Shown here: in pieces, positions 1 through 9,172 of the stretch
Layout: each line of letters starts with the position of its first letter
How positions within the stretch are numbered: position 1 is the first letter of the stretch
Source of the DNA: Streptomyces sp. 846.5
GTDB lineage: Bacteria > Actinomycetota > Actinomycetes > Streptomycetales > Streptomycetaceae
Assembly (NCBI RefSeq): GCF_004365705.1
Contig: NZ_SOBN01000002.1
Coordinates: 1,302,001-1,366,000 of the forward strand
Direction of reading: 5' to 3'
DNA length: 64,000 bases
Notes under the pieces: model-generated
The model's database searches: none
Told to the model about the DNA's origin: nothing
The model's input: the letters and a program-made list of their open reading frames with translations, nothing else
Program-made: the position numbers and the translations under genes

Positions 1-731
1 AGGATGGTGCCGTGCACGTAGTCCGATGCCGGTGAGGCGAGGAACACGGTGGCTCCGGCGAGGTCGTCGGCCCGGCCCCAGCGGGCCGCCGGGATTCGGT
101 CCAGGATGGCGGCGCTGCGCGCCGGATCGTCCTGCAGGGCCTGGGTGTTGTCGGTGGCGATGTAGCCGGGGGCGATCGCGTTGACGTTCACGCCGTGTGC
201 GGCCCACTCGTTGGCCAGGGCTTTGGTCAGACCGGCCACGCCGTGCTTGGCCGCGGTGTAGCCGGGCACGGTGATACCGCCCTGGTAGCTGAGTAGCGAG
301 GCGGTGAAGATGATCTTCCCTTGGCCGCGGCGGACCATGGACGCGCCGACCGCCTGGGTCAGCGTGAACTGGGCGGTGAGGTTGACCTGGAGGACCAGAT
401 TCCAGTCCTCGGCGGGATGCTCGGCGGCGGGAGCGCGGCGGATCGTGCCGGCGTTGTTGACCAGGATGTCCACCGGCCGGTCCCGCCCGGCCAGTTCGCG
501 GCCGAGGGCGATGACGGCGGCCTGGTCGGACAGGTCCGTCCGGATCGGCTCGAAGTGGCGTCCGGCGGCGGTGACGTCCTTCTCGACGTCGCTGCCGCTC
601 TCCTCCAGGTTGGCGCTGACGCCGATGACGTCGGCGCCGGCCTCGGCCAGGGCGCGGGCCATCGCCCGGCCGATGCCCCGGCGGGCGCCGGTGACCACGG
701 CCAGTCTGCCGGTCAGGTCGAAGGGGTTCAC
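1..731 (-). CDS. SDR-family oxidoreductase, KduD-like (3' end outside window)
   Basis: This is a classical short-chain dehydrogenase read leftward, with its C-terminus beyond the left edge. The N-terminal cofactor motif TGARRGIG, the NNAG motif and the catalytic YTAAK are all visible, and the order resembles 2-deoxy-D-gluconate 3-dehydrogenases. The GTG start overlaps the TGA stop of the upstream zinc dehydrogenase by four bases (GTGA), so the two are probably translationally coupled. In this locus it could be the 2-keto-3-deoxy-L-fuconate dehydrogenase or the sugar dehydrogenase of a non-phosphorylating L-fucose pathway. The family assignment is firm; the substrate is inferred from neighbours only. 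Confidence 0.85.
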   Translation of the reverse strand, partial: MNPFDLTGRLAVVTGARRGIGRAMARALAEAGADVIGVSANLEESGSDVEKDVTAAGRHFEPIRTDLSDQAAVIALGRELAGRDRPVDILVNNAGTIRRAPAAEHPAEDWNLVLQVNLTAQFTLTQAVGASMVRRGQGKIIFTASLLSYQGGITVPGYTAAKHGVAGLTKALANEWAAHGVNVNAIAPGYIATDNTQALQDDPARSAAILDRIPAARWGRADDLAGATVFLASPASDYVHGTI

Positions 732-1774
732 TCGGCGCCTCCGGCCACTGCGGTGGCGCAGTCGAGCAGGATCTTCATGACGTCGCCGCCGGCTTCGAGC
801 GCCTCGAAGGCGTCGGCCGCCTCGGCGAGCGGCACCACGGCGGAGATCAGGGCCTTGGCGGGGATCGTGCCGTCGGCCACCAGGGCCACGGCCTTCTCGA
901 AGTCGCTCCGGTCGTAGAGGCGTGCGCCGACGAGGGTGATCTCGCGCCAGAAGAACCGGTGCAGGTTCACCTCCCGGGGCACGGGGTGGATCGCCACCTG
1001 GCACAGCCGTCCGCGCACCGCGAGCACGTCCACCGCGGTGGTGACACCGGCCGCCGCCCCGGAGACCTCGAAGGCGACCTCCGCCCCGGCGTCCTCGGTC
1101 CACTCCGACACGAGCGCGGTGACGTCGTCGACCGTCGGGTCCCAGGCGGTCAGGCCGAGTTCGCCGGCCACCCGCCGCCTGCTGGCCGACAGTTCGATCA
1201 CCCGTACGTCGGCGCCCGCGGCCCTCGCGACGAGCGCGATGAGGACGCCGACGGGACCGCCGCCGACCACGACCACGTGCTCCCCGCTGACCACTTGGGC
1301 GCGCGCGACGTCGTGCACCGCGACGGCGGTCGGCTCGACCAGCGCGGCCTCGTCCAGCGGGAGGCCGGGCGGCAGGGCGACGAGCGTGGTGGCCGGGACG
1401 ACCCAGCGCTGCTGCATCGCGCCCGGCGAGTCGATGCCGATGAAGTCGAGGTTCTGGCAGATGTGCTGGTGGCCCCGGCGGCAGGCCGGACAGGTCCCGT
1501 CCCAGCTCAACGGCATCACCGTGACCGGGTCGCCCGGCTGCCAGCCCTCGACTCCGGGGCCGACCCGCAGGACCCGGCCGGACATCTCGTGGCCGAGCAC
1601 GGCGGGCGCCTTGACCCGCGCGTCCATGTCGCCGTGGAAGATGTGCAGGTCGGTGCCGCAGATGCCGACGTAGGCGGGACCGATCTCGACCTCTCCCGTA
1701 CCGGGCGGCGCGGTGTCGGACGACCCTGCGGCCAGGGTCCTGGCCGCGGTGTAGGAGACCGCGAAAGTACTCAT
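728..1774 (-). CDS. Zinc-dependent medium-chain alcohol/sugar dehydrogenase
   Basis: A 348-aa medium-chain dehydrogenase of the threonine/sorbitol dehydrogenase type. Visible are the catalytic zinc motif CGTDLH, the GHEMSG motif, a structural zinc cysteine group (TCPACRRGHQHIC) and the NAD-binding GGGPVG. The ATG at 1774 (MSTFAV) is preferred; a longer start at 1840 lacks homology-like sequence. It lies between the GntR regulator and the SDR and overlaps the SDR by four bases, so all three are likely one operon. It may oxidise a sugar or sugar acid taken up by the divergent ABC transporter. The exact substrate (L-fucose, L-fuconate derivative or another polyol) cannot be read from the sequence. 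Confidence 0.85.
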   Translation of the reverse strand: MSTFAVSYTAARTLAAGSSDTAPPGTGEVEIGPAYVGICGTDLHIFHGDMDARVKAPAVLGHEMSGRVLRVGPGVEGWQPGDPVTVMPLSWDGTCPACRRGHQHICQNLDFIGIDSPGAMQQRWVVPATTLVALPPGLPLDEAALVEPTAVAVHDVARAQVVSGEHVVVVGGGPVGVLIALVARAAGADVRVIELSASRRRVAGELGLTAWDPTVDDVTALVSEWTEDAGAEVAFEVSGAAAGVTTAVDVLAVRGRLCQVAIHPVPREVNLHRFFWREITLVGARLYDRSDFEKAVALVADGTIPAKALISAVVPLAEAADAFEALEAGGDVMKILLDCATAVAGGAE

Positions 1775-1903
1775 GGGGACAGAAGTCCTCTCTGTGCGTA
1801 TGCGGGAGGAGTCGGTGGCTGACCCGGAGGCAAAGGGCACCGGGGCAGGCGAGGGCGCCGCGTCAGTCCCGAGCAGGCCTGCGACGGTGGAGGGAAAGGC
1901 TGG

Positions 1904-2734
1904 TCAGCGGCTCTCGGCCGGGCCCGATCCGAAGACCCGGCGCTGGATCTCGCGCCGGTACTCCTCAAGTGTCTTGTCCAGGTGCACGCTGGTCGCCTCG
2001 GCCGCGGCCTCCGGGTCACCGTCGCGGATCGCGCCGAAGATGGCGGCGTGCTCGACGACCGCGTCCCTGGCGTGGTCGCCGACCGCCCCGTGCAAGCCGA
2101 TGGTGCTGGCCTGACGCTGCAACCGCCGGGCCTCGCGGACCGACGCGACCAGGAAGGGGTTGTGCGAGGCCTCGGCGATGCCCAGGTGGAACGCGTCGTC
2201 ACCCTGGTCGAAGAGGCGGTCGCGGCCCGTGTGGTGCCCCTCGCTGCACAGGTCCATGGCGTCCTTGATGACATTCAGCTGGACCGGGGTCGCCCGGGTC
2301 GCGGCCAGTCGGCTGGCGGCCATCTCCTGCACCCGGCGGAACTCGAAGAGCATGAAGATCTGGTCCAGGTCCGTCGGCATGAAGAACCCGCCCCAGCGCG
2401 ACGAGCCGAGCATGCCCTCGTCGTCCGCGACGTAGAGTCCGCGTCCCTTCTGGGCGCGGACCCGGCCGATCGCCGAGAGGATCTTCACCGCCTCGCGCAC
2501 GACCGTCCTGCTGGTCCCCAGGGACGAGGCCAGTTCGACCTCCGTCGGCATCCGGTCCCCCGGTTGCAGCTGCCGCTCGGCGATGAGCTTGAGGATCTGC
2601 TCCGCTACGACCTCGTAACCGGGCCGGTACACGGAACCGTTCGCCGCCGGCTCGACCGGTCGCGCGTCCGATGCCGTCTCTGTTGGCGCGCCGTCCACCG
2701 GATGCTCCTCCTCTGCCTGGGTCTGGTTCAGCAT
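1904..2734 (-). CDS. GntR/FadR-family transcriptional regulator
   Basis: The protein (276 aa from the preferred ATG at 2734; an in-frame ATG at 2773 would add 13 residues) has an N-terminal winged helix with the typical GntR segment around residues 45-105 (GDRMPTEVELASSLGTSRT) and a C-terminal all-helical FCD domain of the FadR subfamily. GGAG lies about 8 bases before ATG 2734. Such regulators usually bind a sugar acid and repress catabolic genes. Its place between the leftward dehydrogenases and the rightward transporter operon suggests it controls both. The 39-nt-longer start cannot be excluded. Confidence 0.85.
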   Translation of the reverse strand: MLNQTQAEEEHPVDGAPTETASDARPVEPAANGSVYRPGYEVVAEQILKLIAERQLQPGDRMPTEVELASSLGTSRTVVREAVKILSAIGRVRAQKGRGLYVADDEGMLGSSRWGGFFMPTDLDQIFMLFEFRRVQEMAASRLAATRATPVQLNVIKDAMDLCSEGHHTGRDRLFDQGDDAFHLGIAEASHNPFLVASVREARRLQRQASTIGLHGAVGDHARDAVVEHAAIFGAIRDGDPEAAAEATSVHLDKTLEEYRREIQRRVFGSGPAESR

Positions 2735-3083
2735 GACTGGTCTCCATCCGCTGCGGAAGAGCATACCTTCCATCTGGGTGAAGATCCTATATAGGTACGA
2801 CTCATTTGGGCAAGCGATGGCACTGTTGCTCTCCCACCTGGCCTGATTGCCGGGAACCCAGGAGACAGCGTCGTAACGTTCTGGAAATAGGACCGCTCAT
2901 CCTCTTGACGCGCGGGGCGCCTTGCAGCTCTTATGTCACATCACGGTGACCGGCTGGCCTGCTGGCCGGTCGGATCCGTTCCCCGAGACGCTAACAGCGG
3001 GCGCAGGTTAAGTCAGACTCATCGAAAGCCGCGATCCGCCTGTCCGGTCGGATACGTGTACACCACCACGCATAGGAGTCCCC
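2735..3083. promoter_or_regulatory. Divergent intergenic control region of the sugar locus
   Basis: About 350 bp without a convincing gene separates the GntR gene from the transporter operon. It should hold both promoters and the GntR operator. A possible rightward -35 (TTGACG) is at 2905-2910. The partly palindromic GTGTACAC near 3056 lies just before the binding-protein gene and could be part of an operator. No operator was proven. Confidence 0.5.
2784..2813 (-). promoter_or_regulatory. Candidate promoter for the GntR-led operon
   Basis: On the minus strand TTGCCC (2813-2808) and TAGGAT (2789-2784) are separated by 18 bases, which fits a housekeeping actinomycete promoter. It lies about 50 bp upstream of the preferred ATG at 2734. 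Recognised by eye only. Confidence 0.4.
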
Positions 3084-4460
3084 ATGGCACACATTTCCCG
3101 AGTGTCCGTCACTAGCAGAGCGAAGAGCCGCCGCACCCGCGCCGGCCTCGTCGCCGCACTGACCGCGATCACCCTCGGCTCGCTCACCGCTTGTGGCGGC
3201 GGTACGGCCAAGTCCTCGCCGAACGGAGCCGCCAGCTTCTCCCCTGCGGCCCAGGAGGCCGGCAGCGTCCTGACCGTGTGGGTGGACGCGACCCGGCTGG
3301 CCGCGGCGCAGCTTTACCAGAAGGAGAACCCTTCGGTGAAGATGAAGATCGTCACCTATGACGGGGATGCCAACGGCTCGAACTACGTGCAGACCAAGGT
3401 GAGCCTGTTCAACCGCACCGGCAGCGGCTGGCCGGACGTGGTCTTCAGCTCCCAGAACAACGAGGCCAGCTGGGCGGTCCAGTCCGGCTTCACCGCTCCT
3501 CTGGACAAGGGCCTGATCCCGCAGGCCACTCTGGACGGCTGGGCGACCGGCGCCAACGCGCCGTGCACCGTCAACGGCACGGTCTACTGCCTGCGCAACG
3601 ACCTGTCGCAGACCGTGCTGTGGTACAACGCCACGCTGATGAAGCAGTGGGGCTACCAGGTGCCGACCACCTGGGAGCAGTACCAGGCCCTGGGCCAGAA
3701 GGTCGCCACCGAGCACCCCGGGTACCTGGTCGGTTCGGCCGGCGACACCTTCGCCCCGGAGATCTACATGTGGGCGGGCAAGTGCGGTGCCAACCAGGTC
3801 ACCGGGCCCAAGGCGGTCACGGTGAACACCACCGGCCCCGAGTGCACCAAGATGGCCACACTGCTGGACACCCTGATCCAGAACAAGACCATGTCCACCA
3901 GCAGCGTGTTCAGCACCGACTTCGCCAAGAATGACGCGGCCAAGGTCCTGATGCTGCCCGGCCCGGACTGGTTCGGCGGTGCGCTGTTCCAGGGCAGCTT
4001 CAAGACCCCCAAGGGCCAGATCGCGGTCGCGCCGATGCCGCAGTGGGCCGGAGACTCCACCCCGTCGGTCGGCAACGTCGGCGGCGGCACCTGGCTGCTG
4101 TCCGCGCACAGCAAGAACCTCAAGGACGCGACCGCGTTCCTGACCTGGGTGACGACCTCCGACGACTACCAGGGCAAGCTCGCCCCCGGGTACCCGGCCT
4201 ATTCGAAGGCGGCCACGACCTGGCTGACGGCCCAGAGCAGTTCCGGGTACTACGCCAACGACATCGCCAAGCCGCTGCAGGACGCCGCGAACCAGATCTG
4301 GGCCGGCTGGGGCTACCCCCAGTTCAGCCAGGAGGCCATCTGGGCGGCGACCATCAGCCCCGGCGTGACCGCGCACAAGACCATCGTCTCGCTGCTGCCG
4401 GCCTGGGGTACCGCGATCGAGAACTACGCGAAGACCGACGGATACCAGGTAGGCAAGTGA
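3084..4460 (+). CDS. ABC sugar transporter, substrate-binding lipoprotein
   Basis: A 458-aa extracellular solute-binding protein of the family that feeds carbohydrate (CUT1) ABC importers. Residues 1-36 form a lipoprotein signal: basic start, hydrophobic stretch and lipobox ending LTAC, with Cys37 the lipidated residue. The rest is a typical two-lobe periplasmic-binding fold. It is followed with a four-base GTGA overlap by two permease genes. No ATPase gene is present, as is usual in streptomycetes, where MsiK energises many CUT1 importers. A role in uptake of fucose or fuco-oligosaccharides is inferred from the downstream enzymes. Confidence 0.92.
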   Translation: MAHISRVSVTSRAKSRRTRAGLVAALTAITLGSLTACGGGTAKSSPNGAASFSPAAQEAGSVLTVWVDATRLAAAQLYQKENPSVKMKIVTYDGDANGSNYVQTKVSLFNRTGSGWPDVVFSSQNNEASWAVQSGFTAPLDKGLIPQATLDGWATGANAPCTVNGTVYCLRNDLSQTVLWYNATLMKQWGYQVPTTWEQYQALGQKVATEHPGYLVGSAGDTFAPEIYMWAGKCGANQVTGPKAVTVNTTGPECTKMATLLDTLIQNKTMSTSSVFSTDFAKNDAAKVLMLPGPDWFGGALFQGSFKTPKGQIAVAPMPQWAGDSTPSVGNVGGGTWLLSAHSKNLKDATAFLTWVTTSDDYQGKLAPGYPAYSKAATTWLTAQSSSGYYANDIAKPLQDAANQIWAGWGYPQFSQEAIWAATISPGVTAHKTIVSLLPAWGTAIENYAKTDGYQVGK

Positions 4461-5371
4461 GCAACTCCGCACACAACCGGGTCGGATCGGAGCGCGCCGC
4501 ACGGCGCTCGCTCTGGCCCGGCCGGGCCGGGCACGGCTTCGTCGCCCTGTACGTGGCCCTGCTGATCGCCTTCGGCGTCGTCCCGACCGGCTACGCGATC
4601 TACTTCGCCTTCACCAACGGCGACACCACCTTCGCCGGGTTCTCCAACTTCGCCGACGCGGCGGCCGACTTCCGCTTCCTGCCGGCCGTCGAACACGTGG
4701 CGCTGTACCTCCTCTTCTGGCTCGTCTCGCTGGTCGTCATCGTCGTCGGCCTCGCCCTGCTGCTGCAGCGGCTCGTGTCCAACGGCCTGAGCACGACCCT
4801 GCGCTTCCTCTTCTACATCCCGGGAGCGCTGGCCGGCGCCGCGAGCGTCATGGTGTGGCTGTTCATCCTCGACCCGACGGTCAGCCCGGTCGCCTTCCTG
4901 CTGCGCGCCCTGGGTATGGACACCTTCGGCCAGGTCGTCGCCCCCGGCGGCCTCCCGATCCTGTTCACCCTGATCGCGTTCTGGACCGGCGCGGGCGGCT
5001 GGATCCTGGTGATGTACGGCGCGCTCAACAACATCTCACCGGACATCCTCGAAGCCGCCCGCATCGACGGCGCCGGCCCCTGGCAGACCGCCCGGCGCAT
5101 CCAGGTCCCGATGCTGCGCAAGTGGATCATCTACATGACCATCCTCGCCTTCGCCGGCGGCACCCAGCTCTTCGTCGAGCCGCAGCTGCTCGCCCAGGCG
5201 AGCGTCGGAGTGGCGGGGCGGGACTACTCGCTCAACCAGCTCTCCTACGACTTCGCCTTCCAGAACAACAACGTCAACACCGCCGCCGCCGTCTCGGTCG
5301 AACTGCTGCTGCTCGGGCTCGTCGTCGCCGCTGTGTTCGTCGCCCGATCGGGGTTCTTCGATGCCGACTAG
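4457..5371 (+). CDS. ABC sugar transporter permease (MalF/UgpA-like)
   Basis: A 304-aa inner-membrane permease starting at GTG 4457, which overlaps the stop of the binding protein. Six hydrophobic segments are visible. The EAA loop that contacts the ATPase is present (EAARIDGAGPWQ). The order binding protein, permease, permease is diagnostic of CUT1 importers. The next permease starts 11 bases before this stop, so the three are co-translated. Confidence 0.92.
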   Translation: MSNSAHNRVGSERAARRSLWPGRAGHGFVALYVALLIAFGVVPTGYAIYFAFTNGDTTFAGFSNFADAAADFRFLPAVEHVALYLLFWLVSLVVIVVGLALLLQRLVSNGLSTTLRFLFYIPGALAGAASVMVWLFILDPTVSPVAFLLRALGMDTFGQVVAPGGLPILFTLIAFWTGAGGWILVMYGALNNISPDILEAARIDGAGPWQTARRIQVPMLRKWIIYMTILAFAGGTQLFVEPQLLAQASVGVAGRDYSLNQLSYDFAFQNNNVNTAAAVSVELLLLGLVVAAVFVARSGFFDAD

Positions 5372-6248
5372 ATCCCGTGGCCGTACCCGCCGCACCCCGA
5401 GAAGCCCGCTGGCCCCCCTGGTCCTGCTCCTCTTCGCGGTCTTCTTCGTCCTGCCGGTGGTGTGGCTGCTCCTGGCCGCGACCAAGACCGACGACCAGCT
5501 GGTGCACGCCAACCCGCTGTCCTTCGGCTCCTTCCACGCCCTGCGGGCCAACTGGGACGCGCTGACGGGCTTCCAGGACGACACCGTCCTGCTGTGGCTG
5601 CGCAACTCCGCGCTCTACACCTTCGTCGCGCTCGCCATCACCCTGGTGGTCGCGATCCCGGCGGGCTACGCCCTGGCGCTGACCGAGTTCCGCGGCCGGC
5701 ACACGCTGCTGGTGGCCACGCTCGTGGTCATGCTGATGCCGAGCGCCACGCTGGTGGTGCCGCTGTTCCTGGAGATGAACGCGGTGCACCTGATCGGCTC
5801 GATGTGGTCGATCATCCTGCCCTACTCGTTCTACCCGTTCGGGGTCTACCTGGCGTACATCTACTTCAGTACCGCCATTCCCACGTCACTGCTGGAGGCC
5901 GCCCGGCTCGACGGCTGCTCGGAGTTCGGCACCTTCCGCCGGGTCGCACTGCCGCTGGCCACCCCCGTGGTGGCACTCGTGGGCTTCTTCAGCTTCGTCG
6001 CCAACTGGACCAACTACTTCCTGCCGTACGTGCTGCTGCCGCAGAGCGACCAGTTCCCGATCCAGGTCGGGCTCGGCTCCCTGCTCGACAACGTGCCGCA
6101 GTTCAATCCGACGGTGGGCTCGCTCGCCGTCGAACGTCCTGAGCTCGCTCTCGCCACGCTGCTGGCGATCACCCCGGTGCTCGTGGTGTTCCTCTTCTCC
6201 CAGCGCTTCCTGGTCACCGGCATGCTCGCCGGCGCCACCAAGGACTGA
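5361..6248 (+). CDS. ABC sugar transporter permease (MalG/UgpE-like)
   Basis: A 295-aa permease, second membrane subunit of the importer. It has six membrane segments and the EAA loop EAARLDGCSEF near the middle. The ATG at 5361 lies inside the end of the preceding permease gene (11-nt overlap). The basic N-terminus and hydrophobic first helix are normal for the family. A 97-bp spacer containing a hairpin separates it from the next gene. Confidence 0.92.
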   Translation: MPTRSRGRTRRTPRSPLAPLVLLLFAVFFVLPVVWLLLAATKTDDQLVHANPLSFGSFHALRANWDALTGFQDDTVLLWLRNSALYTFVALAITLVVAIPAGYALALTEFRGRHTLLVATLVVMLMPSATLVVPLFLEMNAVHLIGSMWSIILPYSFYPFGVYLAYIYFSTAIPTSLLEAARLDGCSEFGTFRRVALPLATPVVALVGFFSFVANWTNYFLPYVLLPQSDQFPIQVGLGSLLDNVPQFNPTVGSLAVERPELALATLLAITPVLVVFLFSQRFLVTGMLAGATKD

Positions 6249-6282
6249 CCGCCCCCACCGCGGCACCTGCCACCGCGCGATC

Positions 6283-6311
6283 ACGCCCGCCCGCACCGCC
6301 GCCGGGCGTGG
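6283..6311 (+). terminator. Intercistronic hairpin
   Basis: CACGCCCG (6283-6290) pairs with CGGGCGTG (6304-6311) across a 13-base loop. It sits between the second permease and the 643-aa gene and has no T-run, so it may stabilise the upstream transcript or attenuate the downstream genes rather than end transcription. Confidence 0.35.
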
Positions 6312-6344
6312 GTACCGCACTGCCCGAAACGGAGAACCGCCCTC

Positions 6345-8276
6345 ATGGACCCCGACATCACAGCCTCGGTGCCGCTGCTCGAACCGCCCGGCTGGGCCCT
6401 CGCCCAGCGCCAGTTGTTCGACCTGCTCGACCAGGTCTGGCGGCGCTTCGCCCGCGACTTCACCGGGCCCGACGGACGCCTGAACTACCAGGGCCGGCTG
6501 ACCACCCGTGACGGCGTGGACGACTTCTACGAGACCTTCTTCAACTGGCCGCAGCTCTACCTGCTGGGCGGTGCCGACGACCTGCTGGCCGAGTCGGAGC
6601 GGCACTGGGAGGGCGTGACCCGCCAGCTCACCGAGCTGGGCATGCTCAAGGACGAGTACGAGCGCGGCTACGACTGGTTCCACCAGGGTGAGAGCCTGCT
6701 GCTGTTCTACTTCCTGTGCATGGCCGCCCCCGAGCGCTGGACCGGGCGGGCGCTGCGGTTCGCCGAGCTCTACGTGGACCCCCGACACGGCAACTACGAC
6801 CCCGAGCACCGGATCATCACCCGCCCGCACAACGGCAGCGACCCCGAGCGCGGCGGCCTGTCCGACGACGCCTACTACCCCTGGCTGCCGCAGGAAGCAA
6901 AGATGTACGGCTTCCCGCTCAACTGGATCCTCGCCGACGGGGAGACCCCCCCGCTGGAGAGCGACCCCCGTCTCGGCGAAGAGATGCGCCGGCGCATGGG
7001 CCAGGGCGACACCGCGGTCAACCTCGCCGCCAGCGGACTGGTGCTGAACGCACTGATCCTCTCCGGCGACACCCGCTACCGCGACTGGATCGCCGAGTAC
7101 GTCGGCGCCTGGCGCGAACGCGCGACCGCCGCCGGCGGAGTACTGCCGGACAACGTCGCCCCCGACGGCACCGTCGGCGGCCTGCACGAGGGCCGCCCCT
7201 ACGGCGGCCACTACGGCTGGTCCTGGCCGCACGGCTGGCACAGCGTCGGACACGCCGCCACCGTCGCCGCCCTGGCCGCGGCCGAGGCCACCGGCGACGA
7301 CTCCTACCTCGACCTGGTACGGCCCGCGCTCGACGAGATGTTCGCCCACGGCAAGGTGATGCCCTTCACCGAGGCCGACTCCAGCCTGAAGTCCAAGTGG
7401 GTCGCGCAACTGCGCGAGGACGTTGACACGCCCACCCTGCACGTGCCGTTCCGCCGTGACGACCGGGGCTGGTTCGACTACAACCCGATGACTCTGCCGG
7501 TGCCGGTCGCGCTGTGGCACCACACCGCGGGCGAGGAGGACCGCGCGCGCATCCAGCGGCTGCGCGACGGCGCCGGGATCGACTGGCGCACCATACGGCC
7601 GTTCCGCAGCAAGGAGGAGGCGCACCACGAGGAGTCCTGGTTCGCGTTCCTCTCCGGCGACGACCCGACCTACCCCGAGCGGATCCTCGCCACCGCCCAG
7701 GCGCAGGTGCGGCACCGCCTGGAGCGGATGGAGCGCTACCGCGGCCTGGAGGTCGACGAGGCCGACATCCACCTGTGGCAGCTGTCCAACCCGGTGGTCA
7801 CCGAAGCGCTGGTGCAGCTGACCTGGGGCGGCCCGCAGGTGCTCTACGGCGGCGGAATGCAGCAGGCCCGGGTGCGCTACCACGACGCCGACGCCCGCCG
7901 GCCCGGCCTGCCGGACTCCGTGGCCGCGCTGGTCTCCAGCATCGACCCGCAGGCGACGGTGGTGGAACTGGTGAACCTCCACCCGACCGAGGACCGCACC
8001 GTGATCGTGCAGGCGGGTGCCTACGCCGAGCACACCGTCCGCAGCGTCCGGCACACCCGCAGCCGCGACGACGCCTGGATCGGCGACCTCTACGACTACG
8101 GACACTCGGAACCGGTCGAGGAGACCTCGGAGGCGCACCAGGTGGACGGCCCCTGGCTGCGCGTTCGCCTCCCCCGTTCGACCCGGGTGCGGCTCACCCT
8201 CGAACTGGAGCTGCGCACCCGTCCCGCCTCCTACCGCACCCCGTTCGACACACCCTCGGACCAGGACCCGTCGTGA
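6345..8276 (+). CDS. Uncharacterised carbohydrate-active-like protein (643 aa)
   Basis: A 643-aa protein with no signal peptide, so it is probably cytoplasmic. I do not recognise a named family. The first 400 residues are rich in aromatic and acidic residues and alternate helical stretches (FNWPQLYLLGG, GYDWFHQGES, GGHYGWSWPHGWHS), which recalls (alpha/alpha)6-barrel glycosidases and lyases. The last 100 residues look beta-rich, like a small C-terminal sandwich. It sits between the permeases and the lactonase, with a GTGA overlap to the latter, so it very likely processes an imported sugar conjugate. Gene reality is clear; function is inferred from context and general look. Confidence 0.8.
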   Translation: MDPDITASVPLLEPPGWALAQRQLFDLLDQVWRRFARDFTGPDGRLNYQGRLTTRDGVDDFYETFFNWPQLYLLGGADDLLAESERHWEGVTRQLTELGMLKDEYERGYDWFHQGESLLLFYFLCMAAPERWTGRALRFAELYVDPRHGNYDPEHRIITRPHNGSDPERGGLSDDAYYPWLPQEAKMYGFPLNWILADGETPPLESDPRLGEEMRRRMGQGDTAVNLAASGLVLNALILSGDTRYRDWIAEYVGAWRERATAAGGVLPDNVAPDGTVGGLHEGRPYGGHYGWSWPHGWHSVGHAATVAALAAAEATGDDSYLDLVRPALDEMFAHGKVMPFTEADSSLKSKWVAQLREDVDTPTLHVPFRRDDRGWFDYNPMTLPVPVALWHHTAGEEDRARIQRLRDGAGIDWRTIRPFRSKEEAHHEESWFAFLSGDDPTYPERILATAQAQVRHRLERMERYRGLEVDEADIHLWQLSNPVVTEALVQLTWGGPQVLYGGGMQQARVRYHDADARRPGLPDSVAALVSSIDPQATVVELVNLHPTEDRTVIVQAGAYAEHTVRSVRHTRSRDDAWIGDLYDYGHSEPVEETSEAHQVDGPWLRVRLPRSTRVRLTLELELRTRPASYRTPFDTPSDQDPS

Positions 8277-9172
8277 CCAGCCGCGCCATGCCCTCGATCC
8301 TGGACTGCCACGTCCACCTCTGGGACCCGCGGCGCCTCGACTACCCCTGGCTCGAAGAGGCTCCCGAGCTCAACCGTCCGTTCACCGCCGACGACTTCGC
8401 CGCGCTCCGCCCCGAGCCGGTCGAGGTGGTCTTCATGGAGGCCGGGCGGAAGGAGAGGCAGGCCGCGGACGAGATCGAATGGGTCCGCGGCCAGGCCGAA
8501 CACAACACCTGGATCCGGGGCGCGGTCGCCCATGTGCCGCTCGAACGGCCCGCCGAGGCCGCCGAGGCGATCCGGCGGTTCGCGGCGGACCCGTTCGTGG
8601 TCGGGGTGCGCCGCAACCTCCAGGACGAGGCGCCTGGCTTCATCGAGGACCCGCAGCTGCGTGCCGGGGTCCGGCTGCTCGGCGAGGCGGGGCTCCCGTT
8701 CGACGCCTGCGTCCGCCGGCACCAGCTGGACGAGCTGGCGCAGCTGGCCGTGGCCTGCCCGGACACCACGATCGTCCTGAACCACCTGGGCAAGCCGAAG
8801 GCGGACACCAGGAGCCAGTGGTCGCAGGCACTGCGCCAGGTGGCGAAGCAGCCGAACACCGTCTGCAAGCTCTCCGGCCTGGCCACCGAGCTGCCACCGG
8901 ACACCCCGCGCGCGTTCGCGCTCTCGCTGCTCCGCGAAGCACTCGACCTGTTCGGGCCCGACCGCTGCCTGTTCGGCAGCGACTGGCCGGTGATGCAGCT
9001 CGCCACCGACTACCGCTCCTGGCTCGACCTGGTCCAGGAGGCGCTGGCACCCACTCCGTGGACCGTCCAGGACGCGGTGCTGCGAGGCAACGCGGAGCGC
9101 GTCTACCGACTCGCCCCCTCCCGGTTCCACCCGGCCGAACCGGCCGGCCCGACCCAGAAGGAAGCACCATGA
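8273..9172 (+). CDS. Amidohydrolase, L-fuconolactonase-like
   Basis: A metal-dependent hydrolase of the amidohydrolase-2 group (COG3618 type). The N-terminal metal motif DCHVHLWD is near residue 10, LNHLGKP in the middle and FGSDWPV near the C-terminus. Family members open L-fucono- or L-rhamnono-lactones. The GTG start (299 aa) overlaps the previous stop; an in-frame ATG at 8288 is an alternative that loses five residues. The stop overlaps the mutarotase ATG (ATGA). Together with the mutarotase, the likely substrate is L-fucono-lactone; that step is inferred. Confidence 0.85.
   Translation: MTSRAMPSILDCHVHLWDPRRLDYPWLEEAPELNRPFTADDFAALRPEPVEVVFMEAGRKERQAADEIEWVRGQAEHNTWIRGAVAHVPLERPAEAAEAIRRFAADPFVVGVRRNLQDEAPGFIEDPQLRAGVRLLGEAGLPFDACVRRHQLDELAQLAVACPDTTIVLNHLGKPKADTRSQWSQALRQVAKQPNTVCKLSGLATELPPDTPRAFALSLLREALDLFGPDRCLFGSDWPVMQLATDYRSWLDLVQEALAPTPWTVQDAVLRGNAERVYRLAPSRFHPAEPAGPTQKEAP

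Noticed and set aside
5886..8138. A 750-codon open frame on the minus strand opposite the permease and 643-aa genes
   Set aside because: It is Gly/Val/Ala/Arg-rich low-complexity sequence opposite genes with clear family motifs; a GC-rich antisense shadow.
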